Positions 1-5,745 of a stretch of DNA of 5,781 nt are shown piece by piece. The stretch is from CAKSQF01 sp964569225. GTDB lineage: Bacteria; Bacillota; Clostridia; Oscillospirales; CAG-272. A model generated the notes under the pieces. That model did not search any database and was not told the origin of the DNA. It was given only the letters and a program-made list of their open reading frames with translations. The stretch is taken from NCBI GenBank assembly GCA_964569225.1, contig CAZMTU010000132.1, forward strand, positions 1 to 5,781, read 5' to 3'. Each line of letters opens with the position of its first letter. Positions within the stretch are counted from its first letter, which is position 1. Position numbers and translations under genes: made by a program.

Positions 1-698
1 TAGAATGGCTGCGGCCCAAATATCCTTTTTTTGAAGTAATTGAAAAATACGGTTATCCTGTTATTTCAAAGGAAGTGGCAAAAATAATAGATGGCGCACG
101 TCGGGGATAAGCTCACTGTATTAAAAAAATAAACGGCAAAGCGCTTGATAAGAATGGCAATTACTCCATATATAACTGTGAGCAGTACCAATATCTGCTG
201 GACGCGCCTTTTAAGATTTCAGATAAATGCTGTTATCATATGAAAAAAGCGCCCATTTACAGCTATGAACGGAAAACAGACCGGAAGGCGATTCTTGGTA
301 CAATGGCGTGTGAAAGTCTGCTTCGGCTGCAAGGCTGGCTGCAAACCGGCTGCAATGCCTTTGACAGCCGACATCCAATCAGCAAGCCGCTGTCCTTCTG
401 GACAGAGCAGGATATTCTGCGGTATTTAAAGCTGACAGGAATTTCTTACGCGCCTGTTTATGGAGATATTGTAGAGGTAAACAGCAAAAACGGCACACGG
501 CTGAAAACGACCGGTATAAACCGCTCCGGCTGCATGTTCTGTATGTTTGGGATGCAGAATGAAAAGGAACCAAACCGCTTTCAAAGGATGCAGTTTACGC
601 ATCCTAAACAGTATGAATACTGCATTCATAAGCTTGGCTGCGGTAAGGTACTGGATTTTATCGGTGTGCCGTATCAAAACGAGGAGGGATCAGGTTGA
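1..698 (+). pseudogene. PAPS reductase-family protein, 3' part, interrupted by a stop codon
   Basis: One frame (codons from position 3) stays open except for TAA at 108-110 and ends at TGA 696-698; the 5' end lies outside the window. The reading before the stop (GYPVISKEVAKIIDGARRG) and after it (YNCEQYQ, LLDAPFKISDKCCYHMKKAP) matches consecutive parts of phage- and ICE-borne PAPS reductase-family proteins (adenine nucleotide alpha-hydrolase fold, IbrA/DndC-like). Further family marks are GTMACES, WLQTGCNAF, SFWTEQDILRYL and the Cys pair in SGCMFCMFG (codons at 531 and 540). The nucleotide-binding PP-loop would lie upstream and is not visible. The substrate of these accessory proteins is generally unknown, so sulfate reduction should not be assumed. 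The longest intact part starts at ATG 240, without a ribosome binding site and in mid-domain, so it is probably not an independent gene. The family call is fairly firm; loss of function is inferred from the stop. Confidence 0.8.
681..697 (+). promoter_or_regulatory. Ribosome binding site and TTG start of virB4
   Basis: GAGGAGG at 681-687 lies 7 bases before TTG at 695-697. That TTG overlaps the TGA stop (696-698) of the upstream gene as TTGA. The strong Shine-Dalgarno sequence decides this non-ATG start and suggests translational coupling; the next in-frame ATG, at 767, has no comparable site. Confidence 0.75.
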
Positions 699-1774
699 AG
701 CTGTTAAAAAATAAAACGGAAGATTTTATTCCGGTCAATGAAGCATTGCTCAATGTAATTACCCCTATGGGACTGGAATTTAAGCGGAACAGTCTGGTTG
801 TCGGGGAAAACAAAGGCAAGGTATACGGCATAGTCCGCTACCCGCAAAAGGTCGATTACGGATGGTTATCTAAAATTACCAATATTCCCTCCACTATTGT
901 ATCGGTTGGGATTAAGCCTATAGATAACGGTTCACTGATTTCGTCTATATCCAAAAGCATTATTCAAAACAGGGGAACGGCTGAAAGCGCGAAGGATCCG
1001 CTCACCCGGCAGCGAGCGGAAAAGGCGGCGGAGGACGGGGAGCGTATTATGCTGCGGATTGATCAGGAAGGGGAAACCGTTGCCCTCATGTCTATTTCCA
1101 TTATGCCCATTGCGCAGGATGAGAAGCAGTTTGTCAAGGTTTGCCGCAGAACCGAAAGTGTGCTGAATATTCAGAAGTGCAAAGCCAGAACGCTGTCCCA
1201 TTTGCAAAAAGAAGCCTTTCAGAGTATTGCGCCTTCCTATCCGTCTAACAGTACGGTTGAGAATATTGTCTCCCGTATTATTCCTATGTCTACCTTTGTG
1301 GGTGGGTTCCCTTTTTCAGCCAGCGGATTTAACGATGGCTCAGGGTATTATCTTGGCAAGGACACCACCGGGGGCTTGATCATTGCCGACACATGGAAGC
1401 GCGGGAATGATAGAACTAACAGCAACATGGTGGTAATGGGGGTCGCGGGCGTTGGAAAATCCACCGCGGTAAAACACATTATGTTAGCGGAATATATGAA
1501 AGGGACCAAGCTTCTGATAATTGATCCGGAATCGGAGTATAAAGACCTTTGTCTGAATCTGAACGGAGATTGGATAAATGCGGGAGGCGGCTCCAACGGG
1601 ATGCTCAATCCCTTGCAGATTCGTCCGGCTCCCCGTGACGATGAAAATGAGACGGAAAAACTGTATCAGGATGAAGGGCATGGCATGAGCGATCTGGCGC
1701 TGCATATGAAAACGCTGGAGGTGTTTTTAGTCTCTATCTGCCTTCATTGTCAGACATGCAGAAAGCAATTTTAA
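695..1774 (+). pseudogene. virB4: VirB4-like conjugation ATPase, N-terminal part (frameshifted)
   Basis: First part of a VirB4/TraC-type ATPase that energises the type IV secretion channel at the inner face of the membrane. The start is TTG 695 behind GAGGAGG. Residues 1-230 are the family's N-terminal region (GIVRYPQKVDYGWLSKITNI, DPLTRQRAEKAAEDGE, PMSTFVGGFPFSASGFNDG). The Walker A motif GVAGVGKST is at residues 249-257 with Lys255, followed by IIDPESEYKDL and NAGGGSNGMLNPLQIRPAPR. The family sequence continues to about MKTLEVF (codons to 1726). After that the frame gives an unrelated tail ending at TGA 1774, while the expected continuation FSLYLPSLSDMQKA lies in the -1 frame from 1726. Restoring one T in the run 1724-1728 rejoins 695-2520 into a protein of about 608 residues, the usual length for this ICE VirB4 type. 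Alone, this piece has Walker A but no Walker B and should be inactive. Confidence 0.85.
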
Positions 1775-2520
1775 AACAATCAGTCATTGAATTGTACAAT
1801 CATTTTAGTATCACATGGGAAACCGATGTTTCGAGGCTAAAGGATACGGATTTTCCGACTTTTTCAAACTTGTACCAACTGATTTCTGAAAAGGCGAAAG
1901 CGAATTCATCGGCTGTGTACCGTGACCTGTCTCTTTTGCTCAATGATATTGCGGAGGGAAGCGACCGCTTTTTATGGAACGGTCATACTTCCATTAAGAC
2001 CCGGTCCCGCTGTGTATGCTTGGATACGCATTCCCTGCAAAATACCAGCGATAATGTAAAGCGCACGCAGTATTTTAACCTGCTGACCTGGTGCTGGGAA
2101 CAAATGAGCAAGGATAGGAATGAACGGGTACTCCTAATCTGTGATGAAGCATACCTGATGATTGATCCCAATGTACCGCAGTCGCTGGTTTTTCTCCGGA
2201 ATGTGGAAAAACGGGCGAGAAAATATGAGGCAGGGCTGGTAATCATTTCTCATTCAGTGGTGGATTTTTTGGCGCCTGAAATTAAAATGTACGGACAGGC
2301 GCTGCTGGATATACCGTGTATAAAATTGCTGATGGGCTGCGATGGAAAAAATCTACAGGAAACGAAGGAGCTATATAACCTGACTGAGGCGGAAATGGAA
2401 CTGTTAGAAAGCAAACGGCGTGGGCACGCGCTGTTTATGATCGGCTCTAAGCGGCTGCATATTCATTTTGATATTCCAGCCTACAAATTTGGCTATATGG
2501 GTACGGCCGGAGGACGGTAA
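1747..2520 (+). pseudogene. virB4: VirB4-like conjugation ATPase, C-terminal part (frameshifted)
   Basis: Second part of the same ATPase, in the frame one base back from the first part; family-like sequence in this frame begins upstream of 1747, at about 1726. It carries CLDTHSLQNTSDNVKRTQYF, the Walker B segment RVLLICDEAYLM (Asp-Glu codons at 2143-2148), DPNVPQSLVFLRNVEKRARK, the motif-III-like EAGLVIISHSVVDFL, and GHALFMIGSKRLH near the end. It finishes in GTAGGR, a typical C-terminus for this VirB4 type, so the 3' end is intact. The only possible start near its beginning is TTG 1747, with no Shine-Dalgarno sequence, so independent translation is unlikely. Without Walker A it could not hydrolyse ATP. 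It is followed within a few bases by a strong terminator. Confidence 0.85.
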
Positions 2521-2524
2521 AACA

Positions 2525-2560
2525 GGGTACGGCGCTTTTCCGCCGTACCCTTTCGTTTTT
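2525..2560 (+). terminator. Rho-independent terminator after virB4
   Basis: A perfect 10-bp stem, GGGTACGGCG (2525-2534) with CGCCGTACCC (2541-2550), has the six-base loop CTTTTC and is followed by TTTCGTTTTT. It starts 4 bases after the virB4 stop. It separates virB4 from the next gene, although both probably belong to the same conjugation module. Confidence 0.9.
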
Positions 2561-2569
2561 GAAAATTAT

Positions 2570-2585
2570 GGAGGTGATTCAAATG
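2570..2585 (+). promoter_or_regulatory. Ribosome binding site fixing the M23 peptidase start
   Basis: GGAGGTGA at 2570-2577 precedes ATG 2583 at good spacing. It places the start at 2583 rather than at the in-frame TTG 2559, which lies in the terminator tail and upstream of this site. Confidence 0.8.
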
Positions 2586-3356
2586 GCGATAGATCCGGTA
2601 ACTGCGAAAATATTAGCTCAAGCTGCCGCAAGCGCGGCGGCGAATAAGGAATCGAGAAAAAAGCTGCTGTATATCCTATTGATCGCGGTTGTGGTGCTGG
2701 TTGTTTTTCTATTAATGCCATTGTATCTGCTGACGCACCCTTTGGAAATGCTTCAGGCGGCATTTGCCGACACGCCGGATGATGCGGCTTTCCTTGAGCA
2801 GTACAAGCAGGACAATGACGATAAAGTGCTGGTGATCGCGGACGCGCTTCCGCAAGAGGATGCCTATCCTCTGCCGTGTAAAAATGCGGTTGTTATTGAT
2901 TCATACGGCGAGCAGACAGATTCGGAAGGCAGTACAGACTTTCATTACGGTACAGATTTCAGCAGTGTGTGGCAGTCGGAGATCTATGCTATTGCGGATG
3001 GAGAAGTAGTTTATGTCTGTACCGAGCCAAACAACGATTACGGAAATTATCTGATTATCAAGCATACAGGACAGCGAACGGATAACGCGGGAAAAACCGT
3101 AACCGAAACATTTTATGGCTTGTACGCTTATATGAGTGAAATTTATATGTTTCAGGGACAGTCGGTACAGCAGGGGGCGCTGATCGGCTTAATGGGCGGA
3201 GATCCCCGGCGGGATCAAAATTCCGGTAAAAGTACCCAGACCCATTTGCATTTTGAGATCCGCTTAACTCAAAACGGTACAGGGGTTGATCCGGCGGGAT
3301 ATATTTTTCAAGAACCGGAACCAACCCCGCAGGTCTCCCCTACAGCAAGGAGATAA
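2583..3356 (+). CDS. Membrane-anchored M23-family metallopeptidase (conjugation cell-wall enzyme)
   Basis: A 257-residue protein that starts MAIDPVTAKILAQAAA, an opening common in ICE cell-wall hydrolases. A single membrane segment covers about residues 28-50, preceded by KESRKK, so the rest probably lies outside the membrane. Residues 115-245 form an M23 (LytM-type) domain: His121 and Asp125 in HYGTD, then AIADGEVVYV, GNYLIIKHTG, GQSVQQGALIG, and His221/His223 in HLHFEIR. His121, Asp125 and His223 correspond to the zinc ligands. The family's other catalytic His, usually in YAHM, is Tyr183 here (YAYM, TAT at 3129), so activity may be lost or reduced. The tail is Pro-rich (EPEPTP). The usual role is to open peptidoglycan for the mating channel. 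No promoter is apparent between the terminator and the gene. Family and topology are firm; the effect of Tyr183 is inference. Confidence 0.85.
   Translation: MAIDPVTAKILAQAAASAAANKESRKKLLYILLIAVVVLVVFLLMPLYLLTHPLEMLQAAFADTPDDAAFLEQYKQDNDDKVLVIADALPQEDAYPLPCKNAVVIDSYGEQTDSEGSTDFHYGTDFSSVWQSEIYAIADGEVVYVCTEPNNDYGNYLIIKHTGQRTDNAGKTVTETFYGLYAYMSEIYMFQGQSVQQGALIGLMGGDPRRDQNSGKSTQTHLHFEIRLTQNGTGVDPAGYIFQEPEPTPQVSPTARR
3347..3353 (+). promoter_or_regulatory. Ribosome binding site of the 58-residue membrane protein
   Basis: AAGGAGA overlaps the last codons of the M23 gene and lies 6-7 bases before ATG 3360. It is the main support for translation of the short gene downstream. Confidence 0.65.
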
Positions 3357-3359
3357 TAC

Positions 3360-3536
3360 ATGAATAAAAAGAAAATGATAGAACTGTTTCTTTACATTGC
3401 GGTAGTAGTGATAGGGATTATTTTGCTGCTTGCTTCAAATTCAGGCATGTCAAATGAACAGGTGCAGAAACAAACGGAAGGAGGGTCAGTATATGCTGCT
3501 GTATCTGACAGGGAATTCACACAGCCGTTTGATTGA
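3360..3536 (+). CDS. Small single-pass membrane protein of unknown function
   Basis: A 58-residue frame from ATG 3360 to TGA 3534-3536, 3 bases after the M23 stop and with its own AAGGAGA site. The N-terminus is basic (MNKKKM), followed by one hydrophobic stretch of about residues 8-25 (LFLYIAVVVIGIILLLAS) and a short polar tail. It could be a membrane anchor or an uncleaved signal sequence; there is no lipobox Cys. The last 14-15 codons overlap the next gene in another frame, so that part of the tail may have little function. One possibility is the leftover N-terminus of a longer secreted or membrane protein, trimmed by a deletion that ran up to the next ribosome binding site. Position, spacing and the membrane segment support a real gene; I do not recognise the family. 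Confidence 0.65.
   Translation: MNKKKMIELFLYIAVVVIGIILLLASNSGMSNEQVQKQTEGGSVYAAVSDREFTQPFD
3478..3495 (+). promoter_or_regulatory. Ribosome binding site fixing the start at 3493
   Basis: AAGGAGGG at 3478-3485 is 7 bases before ATG 3493. It favours this start over the in-frame upstream codon at 3430, which would lie deep inside the preceding small gene and has no such site. Confidence 0.8.
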
Positions 3537-4458
3537 TGAGGCGGTAGAAGAATTGGAGATAAGTGTGAAAAAATTGGTGGGGCGCTTCTATCTGCGCGGC
3601 TTTGTGGTTAGGGAACTCCGCAATTATACCGCTATCCGGTATTTTGTTGTAGACGCTGCCTGTACAGACGACAGCGCGGAGGATTTTTGTGTGGCGCTGC
3701 AATCCTTCCGTATGATGGCTTCGGCAAGAATAATTGTTCTGCTGACCGGCTGCGATGATAAAGACTACTATCTTTCCCGCTTGCAGGCTGCCGGAATTAC
3801 TGACGTTGTAACAGCGGATGAATCCGAAGCGGTTACAAAGCGGCTGTTGGAATTTCTGTCGGATCAGCATATACAAAAAGCAAGGTCAGAACCGGCGCTT
3901 TCTGAAAGTATTAGCTGGAATGCTCAGAATATCCGGATTGCGGCTGCCGGAATGCAACGGCGAAGCGGCACTACCGTGACCGCTTTCAATTTGGCGTATT
4001 GGCTGACAGCCCGCGGCGCGTCCGTCTGTTATATAAAGGCAAACGCAAATCGGCATTTGCCTGTCATATTGAGACTATATGAAGCTAAAGAAGCGCAAGG
4101 GCATTTTACAATGGATGGAATAGATTTTTATTTAACCGATACACTGGACCGTGACTACCATTTTATTATTTATGACTTCGGAGAGCTGTATACCGTTCCC
4201 GAAGCATTTCAAACTGCGGATATACGAATCTTGTGCGGTTCGGCGCTGCCATATGAAATCCAAAATTTCAAACGGACGGTATCTCTTTGCGGAAATTTAC
4301 CTGTCATAAAAATACTGACCGGCGTGCCGGCTGAGTTAAAAGCATATTGCGGCATGTTGATGGCGGATGTTCAGATTGCGGATATATCCCGGAATTTGTT
4401 TGACGGACAGATAAACGATTCAATAAATAGAGAAATAATAAAAGAATATATAAGCTGA
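3493..4458 (+). CDS. TadZ/CpaE-like protein: receiver-like domain plus degenerate ParA/MinD P-loop domain
   Basis: A 321-residue protein. Residues 1-125 alternate short beta-like and helical stretches (YFVVDAACTD, ARIIVLLTGCDDKDYY, GITDVVTADESEAVTKRLLEFL), resembling an atypical response-regulator receiver domain. From about residue 145, IRIAAAGMQRRSGTTVTAFNLAYWLTARG has the layout of a ParA/MinD P-loop, and YHFIIYDFGEL (Asp228) resembles Walker B. The P-loop reads RRSGTT where classical members have KGGxGKT, so the phosphate-binding Lys and the signature Lys are both missing. The layout recalls TadZ/CpaE localisation factors. A role in positioning the conjugation machinery or in partition is inferred from fold and context only. 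It overlaps the preceding small gene by 44 bases and ends 12 bases before the next gene, so the genes are probably co-transcribed. The fold call is moderate; the cellular role is open. Confidence 0.65.
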   Translation: MLLYLTGNSHSRLIDEAVEELEISVKKLVGRFYLRGFVVRELRNYTAIRYFVVDAACTDDSAEDFCVALQSFRMMASARIIVLLTGCDDKDYYLSRLQAAGITDVVTADESEAVTKRLLEFLSDQHIQKARSEPALSESISWNAQNIRIAAAGMQRRSGTTVTAFNLAYWLTARGASVCYIKANANRHLPVILRLYEAKEAQGHFTMDGIDFYLTDTLDRDYHFIIYDFGELYTVPEAFQTADIRILCGSALPYEIQNFKRTVSLCGNLPVIKILTGVPAELKAYCGMLMADVQIADISRNLFDGQINDSINREIIKEYIS

Positions 4459-4470
4459 CGCGGAGGAAAA

Positions 4471-4977
4471 ATGAATAAGTTTAAATATTTACAGGATGTA
4501 TTTGCTTCTGACTTAAACCCACGGGCAAAACTTGTGCTGCAATGTCTGATTTATCATGCGGACAGAGAAGGGATGTGCTTTCCGTCCATTAAGACCATAG
4601 CCGCTGAGTGCGGCTATGGGGTGTCTACGGTAAAACGCGCGCTGAATGATCTTTGCCAAGCCGGATATATCTGCAAACAGGCAAGATTTGACGAGCGAAA
4701 AAACGGCGGTCAGACCAGCAATTTTTATAGATTGACCGCTGATAAAGCAGAAGCTTCAAGCGAACCGAAGGCAAATAACGCCAATAGCTGTGAAGTGGAA
4801 CCAAGTACGTCATCGGAAGAAATTTCGCCAAGAGAGCACAATGCTTTTGAATATACTTATTCATTTTTAGATGGAATGAGAAAGACGAACGATAAGGATG
4901 AAGCTCAACTGCAGCTGGAGTGGACTGGGGGGGCAGTCCATTTTTTTACCCCCTTGAAAAATACAGTTGAACTATAG
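4471..4977 (+). CDS. Winged helix-turn-helix DNA-binding protein (HTH_36-like)
   Basis: A 168-residue protein from ATG 4471, with GGAGGA at 4462-4467 just upstream. Residues 5-88 resemble the HTH_36/replication-initiator-type winged helix common in ICEs: KYLQDVFASDLNPRAKLVLQ, FPSIKTIAAECGYGVSTVKR, ALNDLCQAGYI, then a wing ending in SNFYRL. The helix-turn-helix is near residues 39-66. Residues 90-125 are a polar Ser/Glu/Asn linker. The C-terminal segment (FEYTYSFLDGM, LQLEWTGGAVHF) is less conserved, and its codons 151-159 form a terminator hairpin with a G6 loop. The protein probably binds DNA as a regulator or replication accessory of the element; the target is unknown. A perfect 10-bp inverted repeat lies inside the part that encodes the helix-turn-helix. 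It is the last + strand gene of the group. Confidence 0.75.
   Translation: MNKFKYLQDVFASDLNPRAKLVLQCLIYHADREGMCFPSIKTIAAECGYGVSTVKRALNDLCQAGYICKQARFDERKNGGQTSNFYRLTADKAEASSEPKANNANSCEVEPSTSSEEISPREHNAFEYTYSFLDGMRKTNDKDEAQLQLEWTGGAVHFFTPLKNTVEL
4595..4619 (+). repeat. Perfect 10-bp inverted repeat inside the HTH gene
   Basis: CCATAGCCGC (4595-4604) and GCGGCTATGG (4610-4619) are exact reverse complements with a 5-base loop TGAGT. There is no T run after it, so it is not a terminator. It covers codons for residues 42-50 of the HTH protein. An operator or an mRNA hairpin is possible; coincidence is not excluded. Confidence 0.6.
4921..4947 (+). terminator. Rho-independent terminator overlapping the end of the HTH gene
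   Basis: TGGACTG (4921-4927) pairs perfectly with CAGTCCA (4934-4940) around a GGGGGG loop, followed at once by seven T (4941-4947). A-T and G-T pairs could lengthen the stem. It lies inside the coding frame, 30 bases before the stop, and would end the + strand transcript early or right at the gene's end. Confidence 0.7.
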
Positions 4978-5081
4978 CTATTCATGAAAAAAACTGTTGC
5001 TTCATTCATAAATTATTAAATAAAAATTAAAAGATTATATAAATTAATTATACAATTAGTTAATGCGAAAATTGTGTGTTG
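4978..5081. other. AT-rich spacer without genes
   Basis: By my count under about 20% G+C, in sharp contrast to the genes on its left. It contains no usable open frame and no clear promoter pair. It marks the change from the + strand conjugation genes to the minus-strand insertion-sequence remnant. Confidence 0.6.
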
Positions 5082-5345
5082 TTACAAACTTATAATAAAC
5101 GTATTTCTCAGTGAAAAGCAACGATAAATTGCATCTGTTTTCACTTTTATTGGAGGATTCCGTGGATTTTTCGCTTTGTTGATGTTCTTCAATGCTTTTC
5201 GTTCGGGCATGGATGCTCCTTCATTAGCGATCCAGGTATAAAGTGTTCGTCTGGTCGGATAGCCAAGAACTTGTGTGGTGGTAGTTACCGAACCGCATTG
5301 GTGATATACTTTTAAAGTGACATCAATTTTTTCTTGTGAATATAT
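5082..5345 (-). pseudogene. IS3-family transposase OrfA remnant (N-terminal helix-turn-helix)
   Basis: Read on the minus strand from 5345 down, the frame gives YSQEKIDVTLKVYHQCGSVT, then TTTQVLGYPTRRTLYTWIANE, PERKALKNINKAKNPRNPP and KVKTDAIYRCF. This is the N-terminal helix-turn-helix region of an IS3-family first transposase frame (OrfA). The first codon is ATA where ATG would be expected, behind AAAGGAG (minus strand, 5356-5362), which fits a mutated start. After RCF the match ends and the frame runs into an unrelated tail and a stop at 5082-5084, so the rest of OrfA and all of OrfB are missing. I could not place either terminal inverted repeat. The piece, about 87 residues, is inactive. 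It probably reached the element by transposition and was then cut down by deletion, whose edge should be near 5115-5120. Confidence 0.75.
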
Positions 5346-5477
5346 TTTGATTCAGCTCCTTTCGGAAGCCTTGGAAAAACCGGGAATTTGTCCGCACTCT
5401 CACTCCAATTGTGAAAAAATCAGTCTTCACTTTGCATTTCGACTTATTCAGATTTTATTAGCACGCATGTTCAAAGT

Positions 5478-5507
5478 AAAAGTCAGCGTTTCAAAACGCT
5501 GACTTTT
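5478..5507. terminator. Long A/T-flanked hairpin, possible bidirectional terminator
   Basis: AAAAGTCAGCGTTT (5478-5491) and AAACGCTGACTTTT (5494-5507) are exact reverse complements, 14 bp, around CA. The GC-containing core is flanked by A runs on one side and T runs on the other on both strands, which suits termination in either direction, although the U tracts are short. It lies upstream of the IS remnant. Confidence 0.55.
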
Positions 5508-5703
5508 ATCAATAATCTTAATTTTAAGAAGCATTTCTGTATCGCTGTAATATCAATCGAATACCAAATTAACTTTTACTGCTTCCCGACGCGTTTCTTC
5601 TCCGTTTTCAAAGTAAATTTTGTTGCGCTTTGAAGGGGACTGTTCCATCTCTATTTTTATAATTGGTAGTGGAAGCATTTTTGTCCAAAATTTAAGGTGG
5701 AAG
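5508..5703. other. Unassigned interval with a weak minus-strand frame
   Basis: No gene can be assigned with confidence. On the minus strand an ATG at 5678 opens a 41-residue frame (MLPLPIIKIEMEQSPSKRNK at its start) that stops at 5553-5555; the same frame continues open after that stop to 5448. No ribosome binding site precedes it, and I do not recognise the sequence. It may be a decayed gene or chance. Confidence 0.3.
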
Positions 5704-5745
5704 AAAAAACAGCTTTCCGATAAGGATTACCTTATCGGAAAGCTG
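5704..5745 (-). terminator. Minus-strand rho-independent terminator
   Basis: CAGCTTTCCGATAAGG (5710-5725) pairs perfectly over 16 bp with 5730-5745 around the loop ATTA. On the minus strand the stem is followed by TTTTTT (complement of 5704-5709). It would end a transcript entering from the right edge. One minus-strand frame there, reading IELRHEKRP, stops at 5751-5753, five bases before the stem, so a gene tail is possible; other frames are also open over this short stretch. Confidence 0.75.

Noticed and set aside
240..698. Independent 152-residue gene starting at ATG 240
   Set aside because: The start is in mid-domain without a ribosome binding site, and homologous sequence continues upstream in the same frame past the TAA at 108.
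998..1021. Inverted repeat TCCGCTC / GAGCGGA inside virB4
   Set aside because: Only 7 bp with a 10-base loop, no T run, in coding sequence; chance is likely.
1723..1729. Programmed -1 frameshift site in virB4
   Set aside because: GTTTTTA is not a standard slippery heptamer, no stimulatory structure was seen, and related VirB4 proteins as I know them are read in one frame; a lost T explains it more simply.
3430..3492. Upstream in-frame start for the TadZ/CpaE-like gene, adding 21 residues
   Set aside because: No ribosome binding site there, the extra residues look unlike a protein start, and AAGGAGGG fits ATG 3493.
5091..5096. TATAAT as a promoter -10 box on the + strand
   Set aside because: No acceptable -35 at normal spacing, and it lies in very AT-rich DNA at the end of the IS remnant where such hexamers arise by chance.
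5317..5502. 61-residue + strand open frame
   Set aside because: It opposes the IS3 OrfA remnant and its leader, has no ribosome binding site and no recognisable motif; it runs through the 5478-5507 hairpin.
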